Notes: generated from the sequence alone by a model not told the origin. A stretch of 64,000 nucleotides of DNA from Vibrio cyclitrophicus (GCF_024347435.1 NZ_AP025480.1:2418001-2482000), one strand, 5' to 3'; shown: positions 1 to 9,231, counted from the stretch's first letter. Numbers and translations are program-made.

Positions 1-492
1 AAGAATCAGCACGTTAGCTTCCGTAGCAGAGACTTGCTCAATTAAGTGACGAACTTCTTGAATGCTAGCGCTTTGCCCAACTAGGCTGCGAAACAGTGTG
101 TTCTTCCGCGCAGAAGACACAACTTGAACGCCTTTACGGCCTAAGAAGTCTTTGCAGTGTCTTAATGCATCACTCAATTGAGGATAATTAAGAGGAAGTT
201 CAAGTTCACCGACAAAGTTAGTAAGCTCGTCTACTGGGTGATTGTTTTTGCCAATCACAAGCAGTGGGATGTGATTCGCATGAACAAGCTTTTCATTCAG
301 TAATGCGTTGAAGCCTTTACCTTTAATTGAGCCGATAATGCAGCCTGCCCACTGAAGTGACCAGTCTACTTTGCGTGCTTGTTCAGAGCTGATAACTTCG
401 CAGCTCTCTCCTACAAACTCTAATATTGTGCTTAAATTGTGACGATCTTGAGCGTTATCGTCGACGACAAGCAGTTTTGCCAAACCTTGCAT
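1..492 (-). CDS. flrA: FlrA, sigma-54-dependent flagellar master regulator (N-terminal part only)
   Basis: The gene runs off the left edge, so only the first 164 codons are present. The translation opens MQGLAKLLVVDDNAQDRHNL and shows the receiver-like FleQ-type N-terminal domain (about residues 1-125). It then enters the AAA+ module at LVGQSASIQEVRHLIEQ, the standard opening of sigma-54 activator ATPase domains. FlrA (FleQ/FlaK) is the class I regulator that activates class II flagellar genes with RpoN. Its position directly downstream of fliS is the usual Vibrio order, with flrBC expected beyond the edge. The Walker A motif would lie just outside the window. The gene is separated from fliS by a terminator and 227 bp, so it probably has its own promoter. 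Confidence 0.93.
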   Translation of the reverse strand, partial: MQGLAKLLVVDDNAQDRHNLSTILEFVGESCEVISSEQARKVDWSLQWAGCIIGSIKGKGFNALLNEKLVHANHIPLLVIGKNNHPVDELTNFVGELELPLNYPQLSDALRHCKDFLGRKGVQVVSSARKNTLFRSLVGQSASIQEVRHLIEQVSATEANVLIL

Positions 493-613
493 AAGTAGGA
501 ATTATTGCCTTTATTTTGGTGCGATGCGGAAAAACGGTGAGCGACGTAATCAATAAAACAGAGAAACACATCAATGATTATGTTTACGTGGACAAATTTA
601 GGAAATCAGCAAC

Positions 614-642
614 GAAAAAAGCCATTAGGCTATCTAATGGCT
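614..642 (-). terminator. Rho-independent terminator after fliS
   Basis: A stem of AGCCATTAG and CTAATGGCT with a 5-nt loop is followed, reading leftward, by a run of six T. It sits about 80 bp beyond the fliS stop codon and closes the flaG-fliD-flaI-fliS unit before flrA. Confidence 0.85.
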
Positions 643-719
643 TCTATTTTATTTGATTAAAAAAATAAGGCAACCAACCAATTGAAGGATATGAAATTGG
701 TTAGAACTGCAGTTTTTCT

Positions 720-1130
720 TTAAATACCTACGTCAGCAGAGGTCAAGTTGTGATATTCGTTCGGAATTTGGTCCCAAGCGCTCTTAATTTCGCGGATAAT
801 ATCGATAACATCATCAATAGGCTGTGGGTCATTTTTGTGATTTGCCGCAGAAATTTGCGTGATCATGAACTCATAAAGTTGATCTAGATTTTTTGCAATG
901 TCGCCACCGTCGTCCATAGATAGGCAACTGCGTAGGCTAATGATGATATCTAGAGCCTTACCAAGTCGCTCCCCTTTCACCGGGATGTTGCCCGCTTGCA
1001 TTGCCGCTTTGCCTTGAATCAAGCGCTCGATAGCGCCCGCCATTAACATTTGCACAATTTTATGCGGTGAAGCAGCCGTTAGCTGACTATCCACTGATAC
1101 CTTTTTATATGCCTGTAAAGAACCGCGCAT
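720..1130 (-). CDS. fliS: FliS (FlaJ), flagellin export chaperone
   Basis: A 136-aa, mostly helical protein with the FliS family look: an early SLQAYKKVSVDSQL segment and ASPHKIVQMLMAGAIERL, the conserved helix that binds the flagellin C-terminus. FliS holds unfolded flagellin in the cytoplasm and delivers it to the flagellar type III gate. The length is normal for the family. It lies 12 bp after flaI and is the last gene of the flaG-fliD-flaI-fliS group, with a terminator following. In Vibrio literature the same gene is called flaJ. Confidence 0.93.
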   Translation of the reverse strand: MRGSLQAYKKVSVDSQLTAASPHKIVQMLMAGAIERLIQGKAAMQAGNIPVKGERLGKALDIIISLRSCLSMDDGGDIAKNLDQLYEFMITQISAANHKNDPQPIDDVIDIIREIKSAWDQIPNEYHNLTSADVGI

Positions 1131-1142
1131 AGTAAACCTCTT

Positions 1143-1448
1143 CTATAAAAACTTTTTGTATTGCTGAACTGATTTAGCACCGTGACGATATTTGTGCAGG
1201 GTCTTGCCTACTCTACTCGTCTCAGACTGCATCAATTCGACTAATTTTCTGGTTCTGGTAATGGCTTCAAACCATTCAGAGCTTTGCTTAACGTCGGGGT
1301 GTGAGTCGATGAATTGAAGCACGTTTTGCAATAACTGTTCTCTGTTATCGACAAGCTGCGTTATTTCTTCAGCGTTAATTTCGCTAAACTCGAGTTTAGA
1401 GATAATTAGTTGATCCAGTTCACAAAGCTCTTGAAGCTGATTGTTCAT
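1143..1448 (-). CDS. flaI: FlaI, FliT-like flagellar chaperone
   Basis: A 101-aa, highly charged helical protein with no signal or membrane segment. Sequence resemblance to FliT is weak, but the size, the helical make-up and the place between fliD and fliS match FlaI of Vibrio, considered a FliT-type chaperone for the cap protein FliD. It starts only 3 bp after the fliD stop codon and ends 12 bp before fliS, so it is surely co-transcribed and probably translationally coupled with fliD. The function is inferred from synteny more than from motifs. Confidence 0.85.
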   Translation of the reverse strand: MNNQLQELCELDQLIISKLEFSEINAEEITQLVDNREQLLQNVLQFIDSHPDVKQSSEWFEAITRTRKLVELMQSETSRVGKTLHKYRHGAKSVQQYKKFL

Positions 1449-1451
1449 CTA

Positions 1452-3479
1452 CTAACCTAATGCATTCATCATACTACCCAGCTGAGATTGCATCTTACTG
1501 GTTGCATCTTGCATTGCAGTGAACTTAGAGTGCGTGCGACTCTCTAAGCTGTCCATGCGGCGATCCAATGCACCTTGATCATCAGCCAAGCGATAATTTT
1601 GCTCAACTAGGCTCTTCTCACGAGTGCGGATAGAGCCGGTGATACCTGTGATACCTTGAATCGCATCTTCCACTTTTTTGGCGAATCCGTTGTTACCACC
1701 AAAGAACTCACCTAGCTTGTCAAAGTTATTGTTCAGTTGACGGTCAAGCATGTCGTAGTTTATCTCTAACGAGCCTTGTCTTGTCGTAGTGATACCAAAT
1801 TCGGTCAAAGATTTTAAGTTATCAGGCGCGCCTTCAATACTTGACGAAAACACACCTTTCAATCGCGAATCAGCGTTACGTACCGTGCTGTCGCCCGAAA
1901 GCGGCCCTTTTTGGCCGGTTGTTGGATCAACACCCGCCAAGTTTTTAGAGACTTGATAAAACTGATTATAAGAATTTACGAAAGCTTCTATGTCTTGGCG
2001 AACGCTATTACGGTCGTACTCAACACCAATTTCTGCCGGTGGCTTATCTTTCGGTGTTTTTCCCTTCACTGTAATGTCGATACCTTCTACGGCATCTTCA
2101 ATCACATTGTTGTTACTAGACAGTTGAGCAACGCCATCCAAGACGACCATTGAATCTTGTCCCGCTTGGACCTCAGTCATGCCACTGTATGTATCAAAAG
2201 ACTCTTGAGCTTGAGCAAGGTCAGCTTGCACTTTATCGACTTGCTCTAAAAGCTCACGCTCTTCAGGTTCTAATTTCGCACGTTCAATTGTTTTGGCTTG
2301 CTCAGCGGTCAATTCGCCTTTTTGAACTTTTTCAGCGAGATCGGCTTTTTCTTGTGAAATTTTCTCTTCGATACGCGCTTGCTCAGCTTCTAGCTTTTGC
2401 TGGGCTTCTTTTGGTGTCACGTATGAGTCTGTCAGAGTACCCGAGGCAGCATTTGACCACCCTGGCACATCAGGTGCTTTCTCAATCGCTTTTTCATCAA
2501 GCTCGAGTTCTGGTGTGTAATAAGAATCTAAAAGGGTACCAGAAGCGGTTTCAGTCCAGCCTGGAATATTGTCTTCAGGCATCACCGATTTAGCAGCTTG
2601 AGCTGCATCTAAAGCAGCCTGACCGTCAACTGCGGCTTGCTCACCGTAACTGAGACTTTGAGAGTCTCGGTCAACATCTGAGGTAGAATCGGATTGAGTT
2701 GCGGGAATTATGTTTCCGTCTTCATCGAGGTTTTCACTCGCATTTGGGTCATCGTTAGCGATCGCTTCATCGATGATTTCAACCGTTTTTCCTGCAGGGG
2801 TTAGAGCAAGAACATCTTGTGCAGCAAGGCGCGCTTTCTCTAGTGCTTTCACGCGCTCTTCTAGAGTTTTATATTCGAGTTTTTTGAGAGGGTTAGCAGC
2901 ATCAGACTCTACATTAATGCTGATCTGCTGATCTGAACCAGACTGGTTTGAGGCGACAATAAGTCGTGGGCCTTCGACATCATTGATAATAGATGCGCGA
3001 ATGCCTGGATTGCTATCTGCGCCATTTATGCTGCGAACGACATCGATAAGTTTCGATCTGTCGCCGACTTGCACATCAAAGCTATCATCACCGAGCGAAA
3101 CCTGCAGCTTACCTGGGCCAAATTTCATGTCTTCTGATAACACATCAGAAGCTACTTTATGGCTCTGGGCAAGCTGCAACACATCGATGGCGTATTTGCC
3201 AGCGATCGCTTCAGTAGTCGCTGTTGCAGAAACAAGAGCTTCATCGGTACTTTCGACTGTTCGCACAGCAAAAGCTTTTTCCTGACGAAAATTTGTCATC
3301 AGGTTTTTCATCGAATCAAGGGATTCTCTAAGTCTTCCATAGGCACTAATGCTGGTATCGATTCGCGTTCGTTCATTATCGATTCTTTGCTGTTTAGGTA
3401 CACGCTCAGAATCAACAATTTTGCTGACCATGGAATTGATATCCATGCCAGACGAAATCCCCATTGGGCCAAAACTCAT
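1452..3479 (-). CDS. fliD: FliD (FlaH), flagellar filament cap
   Basis: A 675-aa hook-associated protein 2. The N-terminal FliD domain starts MSFGPMGISSGMDINSMVSK and the coiled, heptad-rich C-terminal FliD domain ends with QLGSMMNALG. The pentameric cap helps flagellin monomers fold at the filament tip. The Vibrio form is longer than the roughly 470-aa enteric form. The extra length is an acidic, Glu/Ala/Gln-rich coiled-coil-like insert at about residues 200-440, which holds a duplicated PGWxxxASGTLxDSYxTP motif. It lies 22 bp after flaG. Confidence 0.95.
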   Translation of the reverse strand: MSFGPMGISSGMDINSMVSKIVDSERVPKQQRIDNERTRIDTSISAYGRLRESLDSMKNLMTNFRQEKAFAVRTVESTDEALVSATATTEAIAGKYAIDVLQLAQSHKVASDVLSEDMKFGPGKLQVSLGDDSFDVQVGDRSKLIDVVRSINGADSNPGIRASIINDVEGPRLIVASNQSGSDQQISINVESDAANPLKKLEYKTLEERVKALEKARLAAQDVLALTPAGKTVEIIDEAIANDDPNASENLDEDGNIIPATQSDSTSDVDRDSQSLSYGEQAAVDGQAALDAAQAAKSVMPEDNIPGWTETASGTLLDSYYTPELELDEKAIEKAPDVPGWSNAASGTLTDSYVTPKEAQQKLEAEQARIEEKISQEKADLAEKVQKGELTAEQAKTIERAKLEPEERELLEQVDKVQADLAQAQESFDTYSGMTEVQAGQDSMVVLDGVAQLSSNNNVIEDAVEGIDITVKGKTPKDKPPAEIGVEYDRNSVRQDIEAFVNSYNQFYQVSKNLAGVDPTTGQKGPLSGDSTVRNADSRLKGVFSSSIEGAPDNLKSLTEFGITTTRQGSLEINYDMLDRQLNNNFDKLGEFFGGNNGFAKKVEDAIQGITGITGSIRTREKSLVEQNYRLADDQGALDRRMDSLESRTHSKFTAMQDATSKMQSQLGSMMNALG

Positions 3480-3501
3480 TAAACCACCTCTATAATACGA
3501 C

Positions 3502-3927
3502 TTAAACCTTCACCTCAAATATTCTACTATTCGAGTTTTGGGCTGCTAGGCGTCTTAGAATTTCAAGCATTTCTTCATCAGGTATCTGGCGAATAATATC
3601 ACCGGTTGTGGTCTCATAAATCGTAACCACATCTCTCCCAGATTCTTCATCGACCTTAAAAGCCACACCTTTATTGAGAGAGGAGATAAACTCGTTTACC
3701 TTCTCCACCATTTTGACTCGCTCTTCATCATTTAACTCTTGTCGATGTTGAGCTAATTGAATCGCAGCTTCGGTAGCCTCCTCTTTCGATTTATCTACCT
3801 TGCCATAAGATGTTGCTTCTTTTAGTCGTGAAATGCTCGACGCACTACTACCTTCATCGCTTGCAAATTTAATGCCATTAGGTGAGCCATAAGGCTGGAT
3901 GTTCGATGCGTTGGATGGAATTTCCAT
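3502..3927 (-). CDS. flaG: FlaG family protein
   Basis: 141 aa when started at MEIPSNASNIQPYG. A longer reading frame begins ten codons upstream, but the GGAGGGAG ribosome-binding site lies inside that extension, so the inner ATG at 3927 is preferred. The C-terminal half carries the FlaG domain (VDEESGRDVVTIYETTTGD, then IRQIPDEEMLEILRRL). FlaG influences filament length and is the first gene of the flaG-fliD-flaI-fliS set in Vibrio. It lies about 80 bp downstream of a flagellin gene, with a hairpin between them. Confidence 0.92.
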   Translation of the reverse strand: MEIPSNASNIQPYGSPNGIKFASDEGSSASSISRLKEATSYGKVDKSKEEATEAAIQLAQHRQELNDEERVKMVEKVNEFISSLNKGVAFKVDEESGRDVVTIYETTTGDIIRQIPDEEMLEILRRLAAQNSNSRIFEVKV

Positions 3928-3961
3928 AACACTCTCCCTCCCTCCTTTATGAGCCAAACAG

Positions 3962-3986
3962 TAAAACTCTACTTGGGTAGAGTTTA
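3962..3986 (-). terminator. Hairpin between flagellin and flaG, possible weak terminator
   Basis: A perfect 9-bp stem (AAACTCTAC / GTAGAGTTT) with a 4-nt loop, followed leftward by only four T before the run breaks. It may limit read-through from the very strong flagellin transcript into flaG. Confidence 0.5.
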
Positions 3987-4007
3987 CCGCTACTTACCTA
4001 AGTAAGT

Positions 4008-5138
4008 TTAGCCCAATAAGCTTAGAGCTGCTGATGGTGATTGCTTCGCTTGAGCTAGGATGGAAGTACTCGCCTGTTGTAGGATTTGAGACTTCGTCAT
4101 AGCCGTTGTTTCTTTCGCGTAATCGGTATCTTTGATACGGCTCTTCGATGCATTAACATTTTCGTTGATGTTATCTAAGTTGCTGATCGCGTGATCAAAA
4201 CGGTTTTGGAAAGCACCAAGAGAAGCTCGGTTACTGTCCACTGATTTCAGAGCGCCATCAATGATCGATACTGCTTCATTTGCACCAGCAACCGATGTTA
4301 CATCGATGTCGTTAACAGTAACGTCTTTACCAGCACCGATACCTAGCTCACCAGCAAGGCTGCCACCGAACTCTACATCGCCTTCAACTTTTTGGCTTGA
4401 AGCGAAAAGTTGCAGTTTGCCGCCTTCACCAACAGACGCTTTGACATCTTGGCTTTGACCGTTGATGTAAGTTGCTAGCTCTTCGATATCGTTGCCTTCT
4501 TTCGCAGAAATAGACAACTCTTGTGCTTCGCCAAACTTATCATTGTATTTGATCGTTAAGTCAGCACCAGCACCTACACGCCAAGAAGCATCTTTACCTT
4601 CTGTAACACCGTAGCTCTTACCACCCATGTCTTGAGTGTCGGTACGCATGTTGTTCATCGTTAGCATTACTGCTTCACCAGAATCTGCACCGATTTGGAA
4701 AGATTGGCTGCCGTAAGTACCGTTAAGAAGCTTGTTACCACCAAAAGAGGTCGTTTCAGCAATACGGTTAAGTTCTGTGTTTAGAGCCGAGACTTCTTCT
4801 TGGATCGCAACACGTTCAGATTTGCTGTTTGAACCATTTGAAGATTGAAGAGAAAGGTCACGCATACGTTGCAGAATGTTAGTTGACTCATTCATTGCAC
4901 CTTCAGCAGTCTGTGCAATTGAGATACCGTCATTCGCGTTTTTCACAGCCATATCTAGACCACGACTTTGCGACGTTAAGCGGTTAGAGATTTGTAGGCC
5001 TGCAGCATCATCTTTTGCGCTATTGATTTTATAGCCAGAAGACAAACGCTCCATTGATTTTTGAGTACCTTCAGCCGCGCTATTTAGGTAGCGCTGAGCC
5101 GTCATTGCAGACACATTTGTGCTTACATTAATCGCCAT
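4008..5138 (-). CDS. fla: Polar flagellin (third of three in tandem)
   Basis: A 376-aa flagellin. It has the conserved D0/D1 N-terminus ([17 protein letters not shown], then [18 protein letters not shown]) and C-terminus ([20 protein letters not shown], ending AALSLLG), with a variable centre at about 170-290. An AAGGAGATCAACT ribosome-binding site precedes the ATG. A sigma-28 promoter lies about 130 bp upstream, so this is a FliA-dependent late gene. It is closely related to the two flagellins upstream, the product of local gene duplication. The paralogue letter (A-E) cannot be fixed from sequence alone. Flagellins assemble into the polar filament under the FliD cap. Confidence 0.93.
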   Translation of the reverse strand: MAINVSTNVSAMTAQRYLNSAAEGTQKSMERLSSGYKINSAKDDAAGLQISNRLTSQSRGLDMAVKNANDGISIAQTAEGAMNESTNILQRMRDLSLQSSNGSNSKSERVAIQEEVSALNTELNRIAETTSFGGNKLLNGTYGSQSFQIGADSGEAVMLTMNNMRTDTQDMGGKSYGVTEGKDASWRVGAGADLTIKYNDKFGEAQELSISAKEGNDIEELATYINGQSQDVKASVGEGGKLQLFASSQKVEGDVEFGGSLAGELGIGAGKDVTVNDIDVTSVAGANEAVSIIDGALKSVDSNRASLGAFQNRFDHAISNLDNINENVNASKSRIKDTDYAKETTAMTKSQILQQASTSILAQAKQSPSAALSLLG

Positions 5139-5267
5139 AGTTGATCTCCTTTAGGCATTTTTTAATGCACCTATGTGACTCTCACCTCACACAAATACAT
5201 ATCAATTTGTTTATATACCAGTGTCTCTCTCACCTTACATTGGTACATATCATTTCTCTCAATCCCT

Positions 5268-5295
5268 TTAACGGCCCCTTAATTAGAAGCTTTAA
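5268..5295 (-). promoter_or_regulatory. Sigma-28 (FliA) promoter of the left flagellin gene
   Basis: Read leftward: TTAAAG, 14 nt, GCCGTTAA. This matches the Vibrio sigma-28 consensus CTAAAG-N14-GCCGNTAA with exact spacing. It is located about 130 bp upstream of the ATG at 5138. Confidence 0.82.
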
Positions 5296-5432
5296 TAAAA
5301 AATGCATTTTTTTTCGCATTATTTTCAACAACAAAGAAAAGTGTGATCGGGATTCAATGAATAGTGCATTATCCGCTAAAGTTTCGTATCTTCGCTCATT
5401 TATAAGTGTCGATTTGCACATAAAAACCAAAG

Positions 5433-5482
5433 CAGATCCCTGATATCTCGTTCTACTCGATTCTAGGATGACGGCAGATGTC
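5433..5482 (+). repeat. Interspersed intergenic repeat, copy 1
   Basis: The core CTCGTTCTACTCGATTCT followed by GGATGACG is shared with the copy at 5556-5602. Its ends (GATTCC-like and GGAATGACG-like) form a short inverted pair, as in REP or MITE-type elements. Confidence 0.6.
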
Positions 5483-5555
5483 CCATTAATTTATGAACCA
5501 CTCGTCATTGGTCACTGTGGTAAGTGAGATATTGAACAACGCTTCAATTAAAAAA

Positions 5556-5602
5556 CAGATTCCTGATACCTCGTTCTACTCGGTTCTGGAATGACGACAA
5601 AT
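5556..5602 (+). repeat. Interspersed intergenic repeat, copy 2
   Basis: Contains GATTCCTGATACCTCGTTCT, then TACTCGGTTCTGGAATGACG. It is a near-identical direct copy of the element about 120 bp to the left. Confidence 0.6.
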
Positions 5603-5678
5603 ACCTTTGTTCAAACTGAAACATTATGCACTCGGCCAACAGTGCTCATCTCGCAATGCTGTGAAATCATCATCACTC

Positions 5679-5727
5679 TATCCCCGTCATTCCCTACAGT
5701 GAGGAACGAACGTGATAGGGAATCTCG
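5679..5727 (-). repeat. Interspersed intergenic repeat, copy 3 (inverted, divergent)
   Basis: On the minus strand it begins GATTCCCTATCACGTTCG and ends GGAATGACGGGG. It keeps the same end sequences as copies 1 and 2 with a diverged middle. Confidence 0.5.
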
Positions 5728-5775
5728 CTTTTACTCCTGTTCACCGACAGCGCACTTCTCCCAAATAACAGGCAA

Positions 5776-5800
5776 TAAAAAACCCAGCCGAAGCTGGGTC
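5776..5800 (-). terminator. Terminator of the middle flagellin gene
   Basis: A stem of ACCCAGC / GCTGGGT closes on a stable tetraloop (TTCG on the minus strand) and is followed leftward by a T-run. It lies about 90 bp after the flagellin stop. Confidence 0.88.
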
Positions 5801-5889
5801 TGTTTAGCGCTCATCTCTCACCACGAGCTAATTTGTGGAAACCAAACGTTAACGCATTGGGTCATGGGTCAACGTGGCCTTTCAATCGA

Positions 5890-7023
5890 TTAACCGAGTA
5901 GGCTAAGTGCCGAGTTCGGCGCTTGCTTCGCTTGAGCAAGAATCGAGCTTGAAGCTTGAGAAAGGATCTGAGACTTAGTCATCTGAGTCGTTTCTTTCGC
6001 GAAATCGGTATCTTTAATACGGCTCTTAGATGCGTTAACGTTCTCGTTAATGTTGTCTAAGTTGCTGATCGCGTGGTCGAAACGATTTTGGAAAGCACCC
6101 AGTTCAGCACGGTGGCTATCTACGTACTTAAGTGCCGCATCAATTACTGCTACAGACTCTTGTGCGCCGCCCACTGACGTTACGTCGATAGTATCAACCG
6201 TTACGTCTTTGCCAGGTTGCATGCCAAGCTCACCCGCTAGGCTACCTGAGAACGCCACTTCGCCTTCAACTTTGTTGTTACCAGTAAACATTTGTAGCTT
6301 ACCGTCTTCAGTTACAGACGCTTTCACAGAATCTTGTTGACCGTTGATGTACGTTGCTAGCTCTTCGATATCGTCACCCGCTTTTGCGTTGATGTCGATT
6401 TCTTGCGCTTGGCCGAAGTTGTCGGTGAACGATAGTTTCAGGTCGTTAGAACCCGCTTGAACGTTCCAGTCTTTATCTTTCGCGTTCTCAGTTTGGTAGC
6501 TCTTACCACCCATCTGAGCGTTATCAGAACGCATGTCTTTCAGTTGAAGCATTACCGCTTCACCGTTATCCGCACCGATTTGGAATGATTTAGTACCGTG
6601 AGTACCGTTAAGCAGTTTGTTACCACCAAAAGACGTGGTTTCTGCGATACGGTTTAGTTCGTCGTTTAGTGCTGTTACTTCTTCTTGAATCGCTACACGC
6701 TCAGATTTTGAGTTTGAGCCATTTGAAGATTGTAGAGACAAATCACGCATACGTTGCAGGATGTTCGTCGTCTCATTCATTGCACCTTCAGCAGTTTGTG
6801 CAATAGAGATACCGTCGTTCGCGTTACGAACAGCAACATCAAGGCCGCGGCTCTGAACGTTCAAACGGTTAGAGATTTGTAGGCCCGCAGCGTCATCTTT
6901 TGCGCTGTTGATTTTAGAGCCTGAAGCTAGGCGCTCCATTGATGTTTGTTGTGCGCTGTTAGCATTGTTTAGGTAACGTTGCGCTGTCATCGCTGAAACG
7001 TTGGTATTTACATTCACTGCCAT
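5890..7023 (-). CDS. fla: Polar flagellin (second of three in tandem)
   Basis: 377 aa from the start [15 protein letters not shown]. The open frame extends 19 codons further upstream, but GGAG-N8-ATG supports the inner start and all flagellins begin at this point. The N- and C-terminal D0/D1 domains are almost identical to those of the left-hand paralogue, and the centre (about 170-290) differs. The C-terminus ends NSALSLLG. A sigma-28 promoter lies about 80 bp upstream and a TTCG-loop terminator follows, so it is a monocistronic late gene. The paralogue letter is not assigned. Confidence 0.93.
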   Translation of the reverse strand: MAVNVNTNVSAMTAQRYLNNANSAQQTSMERLASGSKINSAKDDAAGLQISNRLNVQSRGLDVAVRNANDGISIAQTAEGAMNETTNILQRMRDLSLQSSNGSNSKSERVAIQEEVTALNDELNRIAETTSFGGNKLLNGTHGTKSFQIGADNGEAVMLQLKDMRSDNAQMGGKSYQTENAKDKDWNVQAGSNDLKLSFTDNFGQAQEIDINAKAGDDIEELATYINGQQDSVKASVTEDGKLQMFTGNNKVEGEVAFSGSLAGELGMQPGKDVTVDTIDVTSVGGAQESVAVIDAALKYVDSHRAELGAFQNRFDHAISNLDNINENVNASKSRIKDTDFAKETTQMTKSQILSQASSSILAQAKQAPNSALSLLG

Positions 7024-7104
7024 GGTGATTTCTCCAATTGATTTTCCGGTATAGCGGTTTCCGACGTCTCGGAAAACCAAGTAGTTCTCTCAAAGTTACT
7101 TTTA

Positions 7105-7132
7105 ATAACGGCTCGAAATACAGAAGCTTTAG
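7105..7132 (-). promoter_or_regulatory. Sigma-28 (FliA) promoter of the middle flagellin gene
   Basis: Read leftward: CTAAAG, 14 nt, GCCGTTAT. Spacing is exact and there is one mismatch to the consensus -10. It is about 80 bp upstream of the start codon at 7023. Confidence 0.82.
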
Positions 7133-7429
7133 AAAAACTTTTAGAAAACCACAAAAAAAATATTAAACCATTATTTATCAGTAACTTAATATTTATTATT
7201 TTCTAAAGCAGCGGAAGACTTCAACAGAGAAAAGATCTAAAAACGTTCAAAAAACACACTAATTACTATTTGAACTACTCAACGTAGAGAAATGAACAAT
7301 CACCAAAGATCTCAGACCAACGTCGATCTTGTGTCGCAAAGAGGGTTATTTGAGGTAAAACGAGTTGGTTAAATCGAAGAAGTACTGATCAGAAAACTAA
7401 GTCTAGAAAAATAGTGGGAAGACAGAAAG

Positions 7430-7464
7430 GAAAAAGCCCCTTTTCCTTTGAGAGAACCGGGGCT
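7430..7464 (-). terminator. Terminator of the first flagellin gene
   Basis: An AGCCCC / GGGGCT stem with an 18-nt loop is followed leftward by TTTTTCC. It lies about 190 bp beyond the stop codon at 7657. Confidence 0.7.
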
Positions 7465-7656
7465 AGTTGGCGCGTCAGAGCCTGTGTGGAGATCATCGAG
7501 AAATGAACACATTTCCGACTTGCCGTTGCATTCTTACTGTAAAAATGGATAGCAGGTGAGAGATGAGAGAGCTAAACATTCAATAGTAAGTATGCTTGCC
7601 AGTTTCCCTTGCTGCATGGCTCACGTCTGAACACGAGCAGCAAGTTCAACCAATAA

Positions 7657-8793
7657 CTATTGCAATAGTGTCATTGCAGAGTTAGGCAACTGTTTTGCTT
7701 GAGCAAGTATAGAAGTACCTGCTTGTTGCAGAATTTGTGATTTGGTCATTTGCGTCGTCTCTTTCGCAAAGTCCGTATCTTTGATTCGACTGTTAGAAGC
7801 GTCTACATTCTCTTGAACATTCGCCAAGTTGTTAATACTGTGGCTTAGACGGTTCTGTTTCGCACCCAAATCAGCACGTTGTGAATCTACATACTTCATT
7901 GCTGAATCAATCACGCTGATTGCGTTCTGTGAACCAGCAACAGTCATTAAGCTAATGTCTTGAACTGATGTAGGGCGGCCTTCACTCTTAATGCCTAGTT
8001 CAGATGCTAGACCACCAGAGATCGACATTGCACCTTCAAGATCAGGTTCAGCAACGAATAGCTGTAGACGGCCTTCGTCAGTAACCGATGCGTTCAGCAA
8101 ATCAGATTGACCATTAATGTAAGTGGCGAGTTCTTCGATATCGTCACCCGCTTTGGTGTTAATATCTAGAACGATGTCTTCACCATCTTTGGTTCTGAAT
8201 TCGAACTTAAGATCGCTTGCTGTCGGTGGCACCTGCCAATCTTTGTCTTTCGCGTTTTCTGAATCGAACGTAGTACCACCCATACGGAAATCATCAGCAC
8301 GAACACTGGTTAATCCCATAATCATCGCTTCACCGGAGCTAGAACCTATCTGGAATGATGCTTCACCAAATGATCCATTCAACAAACGACGTCCGCCAAA
8401 CGACGTTGTCTCCGCAATACGGTTAAGCTCATCTTGAAGTGCCATTGACTCTTCGTTTAGCGCGGTACGTTCTGCCGGCGAGTTAGTGCCGTTTGATGAT
8501 TGAATCGCCAAATCACGCATACGTTGTAATATGTTCGTTGATTCGTTCATCGCACCTTCAGCGGTCTGAGCAATCGAAATACCATCATTGGCATTACGCA
8601 TTGCCACATCAAGGCCACGAGACTGCGCTGTTAAGCGGTTAGAGATTTGCAAACCCGCTGCATCGTCTTTTGCGCTATTAATTTTATGACCTGATGACAA
8701 GCGCTCCATAGAAGTCGCTAAGTCATTAGACGCTTTATTCAGGTAACGCTGTGCTGTCATAGCAGATACGTTAGTGCTTACATTGATAGCCAT
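7657..8793 (-). CDS. fla: Polar flagellin (first of three, next to flgL)
   Basis: 378 aa from [15 protein letters not shown]. The frame is open eight codons further upstream, but AAGGAGAGCAAA-ATG fixes the inner start. It differs from its two neighbours in having a [17 protein letters not shown] segment and the C-terminus NSAMTLLQ rather than SALSLLG. This places it in the subgroup of the major flagellin (FlaA of V. cholerae / FlaC of V. parahaemolyticus), which also lies directly downstream of flgL. No sigma-28 motif was seen upstream. A sigma-54-like element at 8932-8948 would fit the RpoN dependence known for V. cholerae flaA. Confidence 0.92.
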   Translation of the reverse strand: MAINVSTNVSAMTAQRYLNKASNDLATSMERLSSGHKINSAKDDAAGLQISNRLTAQSRGLDVAMRNANDGISIAQTAEGAMNESTNILQRMRDLAIQSSNGTNSPAERTALNEESMALQDELNRIAETTSFGGRRLLNGSFGEASFQIGSSSGEAMIMGLTSVRADDFRMGGTTFDSENAKDKDWQVPPTASDLKFEFRTKDGEDIVLDINTKAGDDIEELATYINGQSDLLNASVTDEGRLQLFVAEPDLEGAMSISGGLASELGIKSEGRPTSVQDISLMTVAGSQNAISVIDSAMKYVDSQRADLGAKQNRLSHSINNLANVQENVDASNSRIKDTDFAKETTQMTKSQILQQAGTSILAQAKQLPNSAMTLLQ

Positions 8794-8931
8794 TTTGCTC
8801 TCCTTATGAGTTCGCAAACTTTCTGCGAAGCGGCCAGCTTTACTCTCATATGGATAAGCACTGACCGTGTATTACTCGTTAAACCTTATTCAAGGATTAA
8901 GAACTGTATAAATCATTTATGACAAATACAG

Positions 8932-8948
8932 ATACAAGTTGTATGCCA
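8932..8948 (-). promoter_or_regulatory. Possible sigma-54 promoter of the first flagellin gene
   Basis: Read leftward: TGGCAT-ACAAC-TTGTAT. The -24 half is good. The -12 half has GT where GC is expected, so it is imperfect. Spacing is correct, and the site is about 140 bp upstream of the start codon. Confidence 0.45.
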
Positions 8949-9104
8949 AGTTTAATATTCTATTGATTATTTTTATAAAACATTAAAATCAATAAGTTAG
9001 AGATAAATCTGGCTCGATATTATACTACTAGAGCGAAATAGTGAGTTGAACTCCTTCGCTCATTGCCGCTTTTTGCCGCTTATATCGAACACATTGTATT
9101 CTGT

Positions 9105-9175
9105 ATAAAAAAACGGCAAACGTTGAAGTGATTCGCACTTATGGCATAGCACATAAGGCAAAGAATCGACTTCAA
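9105..9175 (-). terminator. Large hairpin after flgL
   Basis: TTGAAGTcGATTC pairs with GAATCaCTTCAA, and an inner CTTAT/ATAAG stem extends it. Reading leftward, a T-run (the seven T of CCGTTTTTTT) follows about 10 nt later. It is probably the end of the flgK-flgL transcript. Confidence 0.6.
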
Positions 9176-9231
9176 TGATGAACCTTGATTCATCACTAAA
9201 TACCTATTGGTCATTCAATACCGATTGGTCG

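Larger units (their letters stand above)
5139..5889. other. Flagellin intergenic region with repeats and promoter
   Basis: 751 bp without a credible gene. It holds the sigma-28 promoter of the left flagellin, three copies of an interspersed repeat (5433-5482, 5556-5602 and an inverted copy at 5679-5727), and the terminator of the right flagellin. The short open frames here have no ribosome-binding sites and run through the repeats. Confidence 0.75.
7024..7656. other. Intergenic region between flagellin genes
   Basis: 633 bp, AT-rich, with no credible gene. It contains the sigma-28 promoter of the middle flagellin (7105-7132) and the terminator of the upstream flagellin (7430-7464). Nothing else is recognised. 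Confidence 0.7.
8794..9231. other. flgL-flagellin intergenic region
   Basis: 438 bp, strongly AT-rich. It contains the possible sigma-54 element (8932-8948) and the large hairpin after flgL (9123-9175). No gene was found. Confidence 0.65.

Noticed and set aside
2150..2593. 147-aa open frame opposite fliD
   Set aside because: It mirrors the codon pattern of the coiled insert of FliD, has no ribosome-binding site and no recognisable domain.
5591..5893. 100-aa open frame between flagellin genes
   Set aside because: It runs through the interspersed repeat and the flagellin terminator and has no ribosome-binding site.
4008..8793. Possible CRISPR or long repeat array
   Set aside because: The repeated sequence is the three flagellin genes themselves; there is no short regular repeat with spacers.
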